A stretch of DNA of 64,000 nt, from positions 154,544,547 to 154,608,546 of the forward strand of contig OZ023265.1 in NCBI GenBank assembly GCA_964006375.1, given 5' to 3'. The position numbers and the translations under genes are program-made. The first letter of the stretch is position 1. Each line of letters begins with the position of its first letter. This DNA is from Tillus elongatus (Eukaryota; Arthropoda; Insecta; Coleoptera; Cleridae). A model generated the notes under the pieces. The model was given only the letters and a program-made list of their open reading frames with translations, ran no database searches and was not told the origin of the DNA. Of this stretch, positions 51,664-62,975 are shown one piece after another.

Positions 51664-51739
<76 letters not shown>
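51664..51739. repeat. (AT)n microsatellite
   Basis: About 38 units, followed by a transposon-end-like sequence (ACAGTGTGTCCAAG). Confidence 0.95.
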
Positions 51740-51742
<3 letters not shown>

Positions 51743-52480
51743 AGTGTGTCCAAGATAAGAAAGAGATAGCGTGGGGAAATCGGAAACCGTAAGAGATACA
51801 GGGTGGGTTAAATTAGAAAAAAGTTGCCCATTTTAGAGCTTAATCAAATGGTATTTTTAAATTTTGGAAAATCCGATTAGTTCCGGAGATAATTGAAAAA
51901 CCGAAATTCGCCAATTACGGTTTTATTTTTTCTGACGTTATTTGCGAAGATATTGAAAAACAGAAAACACTTTCTTACGCACACTTTTTAAGCTCTACAA
52001 GTTGGTGCCTACAGATTTTTTATCCGACGTTTCGTCTCCAAGAAACCATCAACCTAATTTTTTAAATACGGCCCTGCAATTTTTATTTCAAAACTCAAAA
52101 CCACTTTAAAATATAAATTAGAGGATGTATCATTTATAATGATTTGAATATGTTTACAGCTTGTTTCAGCCATAAATGATGATTTTTCAGGAAAAATCTT
52201 TTGAGTACGGCCCTGAATACTCGAAAAGCATTTGTTTCTATAAGTACTACCTTTTAAAAAGTAAATGAAGAAAAACGTTTTCAGTAATATTTCTTAGTTA
52301 TTAAAATGTAACACCTAAAACCGTACTATCGTAAGACTAGGTCCTAAACATAGAGGGCTTTGAAAAATAAACAAATTGTCTCTAATGACAATAGAGATCT
52401 TTCAACAAATATAAATGTCAGTGTCAGTTCCTTCACTTTGTTACATACAGTTAATTGGGTACAAACTCTTTCAATTTGTT
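51740..52480 (+). repeat. Mariner-like terminal region, decayed
   Basis: Begins AACAGTGTGTCCAAGATAAG and contains TACAGGGTGGGTTAAATTAG at about 51799, like the double-terminus structure of the other mariner-like elements. It leads into the transposase relic below; a matching right end was not found. Confidence 0.45.
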
Positions 52481-54700
52481 TAAAAATGGCTGGACATTTT
52501 TTTTTCTTGAGGAAAAGTTCGACATGTGAAAATGTTACATTTTGTGCTGTAGTAATACAGTAAAAGCCGAGCAAATGTATTCAAATTATTACCCTTAAAG
52601 AGCACAGCCAAATAGAAAGATATATGGAAGACTAGTTACCAATTTATTGCAGTGTGGTTCACCTAAGAAACCAATTGTTACTAGAAATAAGTCCCCTGTG
52701 GGTCCGGGGACTAACTAAAAGAATAGGCCCAAGCTAACTCCTGCCTGTCGTAAAAGGCGACTAATTGGAATCAAACACTGGCGGGGGTCTTGTCCATGTG
52801 GGCCTGGAGGGAGGCGGATATCTCTGGGGAGTGATGTACACCCGGATTTTGAGGCCTCCACTCTGAGCTTAGAAATGGATGGTTGCCCGCGCTTGGTTGT
52901 TACTCTGGAGCGGGGTTCCGGATGGGTACCACCTTAGGTTGAGTGCTGGCGGGTGTCGTGTGTCTAGACGACCCGGAGGGAGTTGACAACTCTGATGAGT
53001 GGTAAACACCCGGAGTTTGGGACCCCCACTGTGTGCTTCGGAACGGACGGACGGCCTCGCTTGTGCGATGCTCGGGAGCGGGGCTCGATGGGATGTCGCC
53101 TTGAGTCTAGCACTGGTGGGTGTCGGGTCTAGACGAACCCGGAGGAGAGCTGAGATCTTTAAGGGTGGAATAAAACTGACGGTTGATGCCTCTTCTGTGA
53201 GCTTCGAAACGGACAAACGACCCCACTTGGATGTTGCTTGGATGCAGGACTTCATGATACGGCACCGAGTCAAACACTGACGGATGTCTGGTCCAGACGA
53301 ACTCGGAGAGAGGTTATCTCTCTTTGAGCTTTGAGACGGGCAAGAGACTTCGCTCAGATGGCAGTACATCTGTCAAACAAAGTTTCACCTCGCAGGTGTC
53401 GTCTCCTGTCGGAAGCTCGATTTGTTGGGTGAAATTTAAGCTAACGCTGGCAGGTGTTGGACCTGGACGAACCCGGAGGTGGCTGGGGTCTCTATGGGTG
53501 GATTAGACCTGGAGACTTGGGCATACTCTGTTAGCATCGATACAGACTAACGACCCCGCCTGGATGCTGCTCGAGGGCTGGACTTCATGATACCGCCTCG
53601 AGTCAATGAAACATTGGCGGGGGTCTGGTGGAGGTGAGGCTGGGGGGGGGGGGGGGAGGCAGACATCTCAGGGGAGTGATATGCACCCGGAGTTTGGCGC
53701 CTCCACTGTGGCCTCAGAGACTGACAATTGGCCTCGCTTGGTTGTTACTCGGGAGCGGGGTTCCAGATGATATCGGCCTGGATTGAGCCCTCGCGTGTGT
53801 CGTGTGTCCAGACGTCCCGGGGGCTCTGATATCTGATGAGTGGTAGACACCCGGAGTTTGGAGCCCATACTGTGTGCTACGAAACGGACGGACGGCCTCG
53901 CTGGGGTGATGCTCGGAAGTGGGACTCGATAGGATGTTGCCTTGAGTCTTAACACTGTTAGGTGTCAGGTTTGGAAGAGCCTGAGGGGAGCTGAGACCTC
54001 TAGGGGTGGATTACAACTGGAGATTAGATGCTGCTCGAGAGAGGGTCTTCATGATACCGCCTCGAGGCAAACACTGACGGATGTCGGGTCCAGACGAACT
54101 CGGAGACAGGTTATCTCTCTTTGAGCTTCGAAACGGGCAAGCGACTTCACTCAGATGGCAGTACACCTGCCAAACAAACTTTCACCCTCAAGAAAAGATC
54201 GACTTCCTCAGGGAGCTGGAATTGATGGGTGAAATCTAAATAATTAGACATGAGCCACAATAGACCTAAGGTCGCGGTGGAGGGACTGGAATAGCCCACT
54301 CATAATAAAATCTAATCTAATCTACTAGAAACAAACCATGCACTGAAGTAACTCAAAAGAATGTACTGTTAGCTGTAGCACAAAACCCTACAACATCTGT
54401 TATAAATATTGAAAGAGTAAATGGGACGCCAAAATCTACTGCAAATTTTAGTTTGTGTAAGAACAAATACCATCCTTACAAATTTCGAATTTGCCAAGGA
54501 TTACGGCTCGGGTACCATATAAAACGAAGGGCATTTTGTGAGTGGTACACTAGAAAATGTCAAGAGTATGAACAATATTATGGTACTGCCGTTATTCATT
54601 TTGTTCAAATGGACCAACATGCATTTTATGTTCCAGAAGTGAAGGACCATGCCCTCTGCTTGAACTTTTGTATAAAACTCCCCTAAAAAAGACTCTAGTT
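52481..54700 (+). pseudogene. Mariner-like transposase relic, split by a retroposon
   Basis: The left part, 52590-52687, reads QPNRKIYGRLVTNLLQCGSP and KKPIVTRN. The right part, from 54323, resumes at TRNKPCTEVTQKNVLLAVAQ, then INIERVNGTPKSTANF, KNKYHPYKFRICQGL, RRAFCEWYTRKC and HFVQMDQHAFYVPE. KYHPYK and FCEW are conserved around the DNA-binding/catalytic junction; the first catalytic Asp block survives only as QMDQHAFYV. The frame then ends at 54686, and the second half of the catalytic domain is missing. The segment 52688-54322 is a later insertion flanked by a 9-bp duplication. Confidence 0.75.
52688..54322 (+). mobile_element. GC-rich non-coding retroposon with hierarchical tandem repeats
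   Basis: Flanked by TACTAGAAA (52679-52687 and 54323-54331) and ending in an AAAATCTAATCTAATC-type tail, so it was inserted by target-primed reverse transcription. It is far more GC-rich than its surroundings. Segments from about 52800 and about 53630 are diverged copies about 830 bp apart, and within each there are shorter units of about 170 bp sharing ACACCCGGAGTTTG, ACGGACGGCCTCGC and CTCGGGAGCGGGG. A run of 16 G lies near 53641. The 5' region has CTGTCGTAAAAGGCGACTAA. No protein is supported; the 166-codon minus-strand frame is a composition effect. Family unknown to me. Confidence 0.7.
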
Positions 54701-56979
<2,279 letters not shown>

Positions 56980-57729
56980 TGTTACGTTTTCTCCGGGTTC
57001 TGGATAAGTGAGACTTTTAATTTTAACAAAACAACTTTATTTACACTCTAAATATGGATACAATAAAATTTCTAGAATGTCTCTCTCAGAAAACACTTCA
57101 TTTACTGGCCTTACAATTACTACTCTCAACAAAAGTCACTAATCTGGTACTACAGTCACTACTCTCTTAACACTTTACACTGCTTCTTCAAGTCACTACC
57201 ACATTATCTTACTGAACTGAACTGACTCGGGCTGGCTTGCTCTCGCTTTTATATACTCGCCGTACCTTCCCCTCCTTTCTAGAGAGTTCCATTCCAGAAC
57301 GTTCCAGGACCTTCTTTTACTAGAAGGTTCTGTGAATACAGATCGGTCCCGTGTGTATACAGGGGGATGTGTATACAGGATGATCCAAATGTGGTCACCA
57401 CTCCTATTTTACACAAGAGGTGTTTCTCGAACTATAAGATCTCTCTGCGTATACAGGGTGTAAGGGTTCTCTGCGTATATAGGGTGTATATACAGGGTGT
57501 TCGGAATGTGCAGACCTCAGTTATCCGTTCCGACGGGGTACAAGTTGGTAACTTCGTTATTTCTGGTCCTAGAGGGTTGAGACTTCGCCTGAGGGGGGTC
57601 ACCCCAGGCACCCCCAGGGGGGGGGGTGGGGAGGCGGTGTTGCCAGATTGTACAAAAATTCCCAGATGTTGGGGAAATTCTGGAGATGTGGCAACACCGC
57701 ACCTACGTCTATTGAAGTGCTTTGTAACA
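56980..57729 (-). repeat. 3' LTR (750 bp)
   Basis: Matches 62976-63724 except for one extra G near 57607-57616. Contains a TATA-like box (57246-57255), a TTTATT (AATAAA on the coding strand, 57036-57041) and several TATACAGGGTGT-type phrases (57450-57505). Confidence 0.95.
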
Positions 57730-57743
57730 CTGCCCCCCTCCTT
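57730..57743 (-). other. Polypurine tract
   Basis: AAGGAGGGGGGCAG on the minus strand, immediately before the 3' LTR and overlapping the pol stop codon (57742-57744); it would prime plus-strand DNA synthesis. Confidence 0.8.
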
Positions 57744-60700
57744 AAGACTGTTCGTCCCGAACAGTATTTACCGGCCGCCAACTTGGGGGTTCGTTGCCCC
57801 GATAGGGACTCAACCTCTCTATGTGAACAACTTTGGGTTTAGTTCTTGGAGACAGCTGGATTCTGTAGACTAGGTCGTTAATTTTCTTAGTCACCAAGTA
57901 TGGCCCTTCCCATGGTTTCTGAAGTTTGGGACTGAGGCCCTTTCTCCTTGTTGGTTGGTACAGCCACACTGCATCACCTTCCTTGAATGTATGGGGTGTT
58001 GCTCTGCGATCCAAGCGCATCTTCATCCGGTCACTGCTTAAGAGGAGCCTATCTCTGACACATCTGTGTATAGTGCGCAGTTTTCCTTCTAGGTCGGCGA
58101 CATACTCAGGTAACGTAGCTAGGTCCGCTATGTCCTCGTTCGGTGGTGGTCTCGTCATGTCGATTGGTAACCGCATCTCTCTGCCGGTCAACATCATGGA
58201 TGGAGTGTAGCCGGTAGATTCATGCTGAGAGCTTCTGTAAGCTAAGAGGAACAGAGGTATCAGCTTGTCCCAGGTTCTCTGATTCTCGTCGACAAACATA
58301 GCAAGATACTGATTGATGGTCCTGTTATGCCGTTCTACCATGCCGTCTGATTGAGGGTGGAGTGGCGTTGTTCTCGTTTTCTTTATGCCTAGCAAGTCCA
58401 TTAGGCTTTTCCAGACCTCTGACTCGAAATTCCGGCCCTGGTCGGTGTGAATCTCCAAGGGTACGCCATGCCGTGATATGACATTTTCCATCAGGGCTTC
58501 TGCTACGGTCGTTGCCTCTTGGTTGGGGATCGGCGCAACTTCAGGCCATTTCGAGAAGTAGTCCATCGCCACCATTATGTATCTGTTCCCAGACTCTGTG
58601 ATGGGAAAAGGTCCTGCGATGTCTACGGCAACTCTCTCCCACGGTGTACCTGAGATGTACTGCATCATTTTTCCTCTGGATCGGGTCTTTGGTCCTTTCT
58701 TTGAAGCACATTGGTCACACCTTTTGCACCATTCTTCCACGCTTCTTCGGCAGTTTATCCAATAGAAGCGGTCTCTCACTCTGGCAAGAGTCCTGTTGAC
58801 CCCAAAGTGGCCTCCACTTCTACTATTGTGTAACTCTTGAAGAACACTGTCTATGCACTCACTTGGCACAACGGTCTGGTATATACAGTCTCTACCATCG
58901 GCAGTTTCCCATTTTCGAGTGATCAAGTCATTCTTTAGACACAAGGAGTCCCATTGTAGCCAGTAGCCTTTAACCTCCGCCCCAAACCGGGACACATCGT
59001 GCCACTCAGGTCTTTCCCCCTTTTGTAGCCATTCTCTAATATTTTTCAAGTCTGGATCTGTCTTCTGTGCGTCTCTGATGTATTCAAGATTTACGTCTAG
59101 ATCGGTGTTATTCTCCTGTCCTGCCACCAGTTGTTTGATCTGATGAGTTACTTTGTCGATCTCTTTGTTCTCTTGTCGCTCGCAAAATTTACATTCATGC
59201 ACTGAACATGGTCTTCTTGACAGGCTGTCTGCATTGGCGTGACTTCTTCCTCTTCGATGTTCAATCCGGAAGTCGTAGCTCTGCAGTTTCTCTATCCATC
59301 GGGCTATCTGTCCTTCGGGATTTCTAAAGTTCAGAAGCCATTGCAGAGCAGAGTGATCCGACCTCACGCGGAATGTTCTTCCGTACAGGAAGCTGTGGAA
59401 ATGTTCGATGGATCTTACAACTGCCAGCAGTTCTTTCCGGGTTACACAGTAATTTCTTTCTGCTTTTCCGAACGTTTTGCTGAAGTAGCCTATCACAACT
59501 TCTTCTCCGGCTTGGAGCTGTGAGAGTACTGCCCCAATGCCATACTGGGAAGCATCGGTGTCCAGTATAAACAGTCCTTCGTCCTGAGGATAAGCCAGCA
59601 CAGGAGCAGTGAGAAGACGATGTTTGAGCTCTCTAAAAGACTCTTGGCAATCTGGTGACCAGATGAACTCGGCCTTATTTTCAGTCAGGCTATGCAGAGG
59701 TTTCGCAATGCTGCTGAAGTACTTCACAAAGCGTCGGTAATAGCTGCAAAGTCCCAGAAAACTTCTGACCTCATGTTTGTTCTTCGGCACAGGCCAGTCT
59801 CTTACTGCCTTTATTTTCTCTGGATCAGTTTCTATCCCTTTCTCAGAAACGACATGTCCGAGGAAACTCACTTTCTTCTGGAAGAGGACGCATTTCTTGG
59901 GATTGAGTTGCAGATTGGCACCTCTCAGCCTGGAGAAAACCTGCTTCAGATTCGACAGGTGTTCATCGAAAGTCCTTCCAATCACCATGACATCGTCGAG
60001 ATACACCAGGCATGTTTCCCATGTAAGTCCTCTCAGCACTAACTCCATTAGTCGCTCGAAGGTGGCAGGAGCATTACATAAGCCGAATGGCATGACCTTG
60101 AATTGGTACAACCCATTCCCGGTTGAAAAAGCAGTCTTCTCCTTATCGTCTTTATGGAGTTCTACTTGCCAGTAGCCACTTTTCAGGTCTAATGTAGAGA
60201 ACCACTTTGATCCGGCCAAAGTGTTCAAAGTGTCGTCGATCCGGGGCAGGGGATAACTGTCTTTCTTGGTGACATCATTCAGCTTCCTATAGTCCACGCA
60301 AAATCTCATAGTGCCGTCTTTCTTGGTGACCAAAACTACTGGGGACGACCAAGGACTATTAGACTCCTCAATCACACCATCTTCCAGCATTTCGTTAACC
60401 ATCGCCTTGATTTCTGATTGCTTGGCAAAAGGCAGTCTTCTCGGCGGCTGTCTAATTGGTCTTGCGTCGCCAGTATTAATTCTGTGTTGCACTAGACTCG
60501 TACGACCTGTGATTTTATCTTGAGCGAAAATATCGGCCTCCTCCAATACGAACTTCAGGGCCATTTCCATCTCCATGTCGTTCAATTGGCCCCAAGAATT
60601 CTTGAACCGCTCTACCATTTCTACTGGCAGTCTTCTGTCTAATGCCGTGGGTGTCACCTTTCTTGACAACGTCACTCGGTCAATGGGCTCGCAAGTGGCG

Positions 60701-61410
60701 ATAACCTCACCTTTCTTCAATGTGACCCTGTTAGTTTGCACGTTAGCCACTCTTATGGGTATTGTCCTCTTCGGGTCTACTAAGCATCGTGCGACGAGGG
60801 CACCATCATGTCTATCTTTTAGGGGCTCCGCTATGAGAGCAGACATACCATCAAGTTTCTTCTCTAGTCTGGCTCTGACAATCTTCTCACTGTTACCAGG
60901 AATCCGCGTATCCTCGTCGACAATAAGTCTCACCCTGGGATTAGCTTCGCCTGCTGTTGGAGATAAATACAACTCTTCGTTACCGATTTTCAAGATCTTA
61001 TTCTGGAAGTCTACTGACAGGACATCGAAATCTTCCATTAAATCCAGGCCCAGAATAAATTCGTCGACGATTTCTGCGACGACAGCCCTTACCTGTAGCT
61101 CAGTACTGCCCAGCCTAATGAAAACAGTGGCCTCTCCATGCACAGGTATCCTATCTCCTTTTGCCGTCTCCAACACAGGCTGTTTGTTGGTCGTGAGTGC
61201 GGATCTGTTTGGCAACATGTCTGGACGTACAACGGATCTAGTAGCACCAGTATCGATGGTGAAACTGCATTGTCTTCCGTCTATGCTGCCAGGTATAACG
61301 AGGCTCTCGTGGTAGCGTCGGATAGTGGAGACCTTTACTTTGGGGCCTTGGGACTCGCACGCCAGCTGCCGCCCCCTTACACTGGCGTCAGGTCGTTTCC
61401 CTGACGCCGC
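57742..61410 (-). CDS. pol: Gypsy pol: protease, reverse transcriptase, RNase H, integrase
   Basis: The frame is open from just after a TGA (61411-61413) to the TAA at 57742, in the -1 frame relative to gag, so it is expected to be expressed by frameshifting near 61395; the first ATG (61218) lies downstream of the protease active site. Domains in order: aspartic protease with DTGAT (about 61255) and ILGLDLM; reverse transcriptase with SPWSSPVVLVTKKDG, VDYRKLN and catalytic YLDD (about 60000); RNase H with LDTDASQYG (about 59565); integrase with an HHCC zinc finger ending CKRCDQC (about 58720) and the D-D-E triad in VAVDIAGP, IHTDQGRNF and GMVERHN; a C-terminal GPY-type segment, PWEGPYLV. All catalytic residues are present and no stop or frameshift is seen. 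Confidence 0.95.
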   Translation of the reverse strand, partial: AASGKRPDASVRGRQLACESQGPKVKVSTIRRYHESLVIPGSIDGRQCSFTIDTGATRSVVRPDMLPNRSALTTNKQPVLETAKGDRIPVHGEATVFIRLGSTELQVRAVVAEIVDEFILGLDLMEDFDVLSVDFQNKILKIGNEELYLSPTAGEANPRVRLIVDEDTRIPGNSEKIVRARLEKKLDGMSALIAEPLKDRHDGALVARCLVDPKRTIPIRVANVQTNRVTLKKGEVIATCEPIDRVTLSRKVTPTALDRRLPVEMVERFKNSWGQLNDMEMEMALKFVLEEADIFAQDKITGRTSLVQHRINTGDARPIRQPPRRLPFAKQSEIKAMVNEMLEDGVIEESNSPWSSPVVLVTKKDGTMRFCVDYRKLNDVTKKDSYPLPRIDDTLNTLAGSKWFSTLDLKSGYWQVELHKDDKEKTAFSTGNGLYQFKVMPFGLCNAPATFERLMELVLRGLTWETCLVYLDDVMVIGRTFDEHLSNLKQVFSRLRGANLQLNPKKCVLFQKKVSFLGHVVSEKGIETDPEKIKAVRDWPVPKNKHEVRSFLGLCSYYRRFVKYFSSIAKPLHSLTENKAEFIWSPDCQESFRELKHRLLTAPVLAYPQDEGLFILDTDASQYGIGAVLSQLQAGEEVVIGYFSKTFGKAERNYCVTRKELLAVVRSIEHFHSFLYGRTFRVRSDHSALQWLLNFRNPEGQIARWIEKLQSYDFRIEHRRGRSHANADSLSRRPCSVHECKFCERQENKEIDKVTHQIKQLVAGQENNTDLDVNLEYIRDAQKTDPDLKNIREWLQKGERPEWHDVSRFGAEVKGYWLQWDSLCLKNDLITRKWETADGRDCIYQTVVPSECIDSVLQELHNSRSGGHFGVNRTLARVRDRFYWINCRRSVEEWCKRCDQCASKKGPKTRSRGKMMQYISGTPWERVAVDIAGPFPITESGNRYIMVAMDYFSKWPEVAPIPNQEATTVAEALMENVISRHGVPLEIHTDQGRNFESEVWKSLMDLLGIKKTRTTPLHPQSDGMVERHNRTINQYLAMFVDENQRTWDKLIPLFLLAYRSSQHESTGYTPSMMLTGREMRLPIDMTRPPPNEDIADLATLPEYVADLEGKLRTIHRCVRDRLLLSSDRMKMRLDRRATPHTFKEGDAVWLYQPTRRKGLSPKLQKPWEGPYLVTKKINDLVYRIQLSPRTKPKVVHIERLSPYRGNEPPSWRPVNTVRDEQS
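61359..61401 (-). promoter_or_regulatory. -1 ribosomal frameshift signal between gag and pol
   Basis: On the minus strand: slippery heptamer GGGAAAC (61401-61395) phased as G GGA AAC in the gag frame, a 6-nt spacer (61394-61389), then a perfect 7-bp stem ACGCCAG/CTGGCGT (61388-61382 with 61365-61359) closing a 16-nt loop that contains the gag stop codon (61379-61377). The pol frame is exactly -1 relative to gag. The layout is canonical; efficiency and any pseudoknot are unknown. Confidence 0.85.
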
Positions 61411-62915
61411 TCACTGTTGGTGTATTCTTGTCTTCTGCGAGCCACCTGTTGGGTTTGTGAGCACTGTCTACTTATGTGCCCTTTCCTACCACACTTGTAA
61501 CATTCTATGTCTGACCAATCTGCTTTCGTCCTACGTGCCCCAACCGGTACAGTGAGCTTGCTTATGGCTTCTTTTATCATTTTCATTTCTTGCCTTAGTT
61601 CCGCTGTCGTGTCTGCAAATTCCTCTATCTCCTTCACCTCGCGCAGCCTGTTGCGGCGAGGTTGAGATGCATTCTTCGCTGCTTCAAATTCCAAGCCATA
61701 AATTACGCAGTCCGTAAGTGTTTTCAACCTTCCGAGCCTTAAAGCTTGTTGCATTTCATTATCAAGTACCCCATCGATGAAGGTCTGGACGGTTATCTGG
61801 TTGACAAATTCTTCTGGGGCTTGGGGATATGCCAGTCGCACAAGTTTCTCCACTTCGGCACTAAATTCTTGCAGCGTCTCATTTGGCTTCTGGACCCTTG
61901 ACTTTAGTTGTGTCTGGTAGACCTGGCTCATGTACTTGTTACCATATCTCAAATCTAGGGCCTGTATCACTGTTAAGTAGTTTTGCTGTTTCGACTCCGG
62001 GATGTTCTGGAGGATTTCTAGGGCTTTACCTCGAAGCGAGAGAATTAGAGCAGTTGCTGCCTGTTGTTCGCTCCACCCATTGCTGAGAGCTGCCGCCTCA
62101 AACTGCCTCCTGTACATGGGCCACGATGTTTCTCCGTCAAAAGTCGGCGGCTTCAAGGTTCCATGAGGCTGCTGCACGATTGGCATATCTTCTTCCGGAC
62201 GATTTTGAGCTGAGGACATTCCAGTAACTCCTCTTGGTTGAGTTCTATCAGTTTGGCCCATCACCTGTTCTGTCAGTTCTCTATGTCTGACTTCTGTGCC
62301 TTTCATCATCATCTTCATTTGTTCTTTCAACCCTTCAACTTCTTCCCATCGTTTATTCAAATCCTCTGTTACATTATCTACTTTCCTGTCCACATTTTCT
62401 ATTTTCTTGTCCACGTTTTCTATTTGTTCGTTGATCTGTTCAATTTCTTCTTTTACACCGACTCTTATATTGTGGAACATACTTCGGAGCTCTTCTTTAT
62501 CTTCTTGTCGCCTCTGTTCCTCCTCTTGCCGTCTTCTCTCGTCTTCTTCGCGCCGTCTTCTTTCATCTTCTTGTCGCCGTTGTTCGTCTTCTTCGCGCCG
62601 TCTTCTTTCATCTTCTTGTCGCCGTTGTTCGTCTTCTTCGCGTTGCCTCTTGAGGTCTTCTTTATCTTCTTGCCGCCGTCGTTCGTCTTCTTCGCGCCGT
62701 CTTCTTTCTTCTTCTTGTCGTCGTTGTTCGTCTTCTTCGCGTTGCCTCTTGAGGTCTTCTTTATCTTCTTGCCGCCGTCGTTCGTCTTCTTCGCGCCGTC
62801 TTCTTTCTTCTTCTTGTCGTCGTTGTTCGTCTTCTTCGCGTTGCTTTTTCAGTAAGTCCATCAACTCTTTGATTTCAGCCATCTTGTCGTAGTCAGTCGA
62901 TCTGGTGTTTACCAT
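61377..62915 (-). CDS. gag: Gypsy gag: coiled-coil capsid precursor with zinc knuckle
   Basis: A 512-residue structural protein that would package the RNA. Residues about 17-145 are an extremely charged Arg/Glu coiled coil built from 33-residue tandem repeats (KRQREEDEQRRQEEE...) encoded by a 99-bp minisatellite. Next comes a heptad-like region (EEIEQINEQIENVDKKIENV), then a capsid-like retrotransposon gag domain (PPTFDGETSWPMYRRQFEAA, LRGKALEILQNIP, and ETLQEFSAEVEKLVRLAYP, residues about 245-400), and finally a CCHC zinc knuckle, CYKCGRKGHISRQC (about 473-486). The start is the first ATG, about 45 nt after the primer-binding site. It lies upstream of pol with a short overlap. Confidence 0.93.
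   Translation of the reverse strand: MVNTRSTDYDKMAEIKELMDLLKKQREEDEQRRQEEERRRREEDERRRQEDKEDLKRQREEDEQRRQEEERRRREEDERRRQEDKEDLKRQREEDEQRRQEDERRRREEDEQRRQEDERRRREEDERRRQEEEQRRQEDKEELRSMFHNIRVGVKEEIEQINEQIENVDKKIENVDRKVDNVTEDLNKRWEEVEGLKEQMKMMMKGTEVRHRELTEQVMGQTDRTQPRGVTGMSSAQNRPEEDMPIVQQPHGTLKPPTFDGETSWPMYRRQFEAAALSNGWSEQQAATALILSLRGKALEILQNIPESKQQNYLTVIQALDLRYGNKYMSQVYQTQLKSRVQKPNETLQEFSAEVEKLVRLAYPQAPEEFVNQITVQTFIDGVLDNEMQQALRLGRLKTLTDCVIYGLEFEAAKNASQPRRNRLREVKEIEEFADTTAELRQEMKMIKEAISKLTVPVGARRTKADWSDIECYKCGRKGHISRQCSQTQQVARRRQEYTNSERRQGNDLTPV
62500..62850 (-). repeat. In-frame minisatellite in gag (99-bp period)
   Basis: CGTTGCCTCTTGAGGTCTTC occurs at 62641 and 62740, exactly 99 bp apart, so the frame is kept. 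Shorter reiterations (CTTCTTCGCGCCGTCTTCTT) surround it. Confidence 0.9.
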
Positions 62916-62954
62916 TTACAGCTAGCTTGCTTGTTCACTTCTTCACTCACTTAT

Positions 62955-62972
62955 CCCACACTTCTGACACCA
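62955..62972 (-). other. Primer-binding site, tRNA-Leu-like
   Basis: Three bases inside the 5' LTR the minus strand reads TGGTGTCAGAAGT, complementary to a tRNA 3' end ACTTCTGACACCA. From memory this matches insect tRNA-Leu 3' ends plus CCA. The match to the tRNA would continue as GGGAT but two extra bases (GT) intervene here. Confidence 0.65.
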
Positions 62973-62975
62973 AAT

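Noticed and set aside
52869..53369. 166-codon minus-strand frame in the GC-rich retroposon
   Set aside because: GC-driven frame over tandem repeats; the repeat units are read in different frames and no domain is seen.
57367..57873. 168-codon plus-strand frame starting in the Gypsy 3' LTR (duplicated at 63363)
   Set aside because: Spans the LTR and the antisense end of pol; the G-run and lack of any domain make it an artefact.
57926..61315. Plus-strand open frames opposite gag and pol (e.g. 60575-61315, 62238-62855)
   Set aside because: They are antisense shadows of the real Gypsy genes; the Ser/Phe-rich ones mirror the Arg/Glu coiled coil.
61366..61411. +1 frameshift between gag and pol
   Set aside because: Initially suspected from a miscounted base; the start coordinates of both frames modulo 3 show that pol is in the -1 frame, which agrees with the GGGAAAC heptamer.
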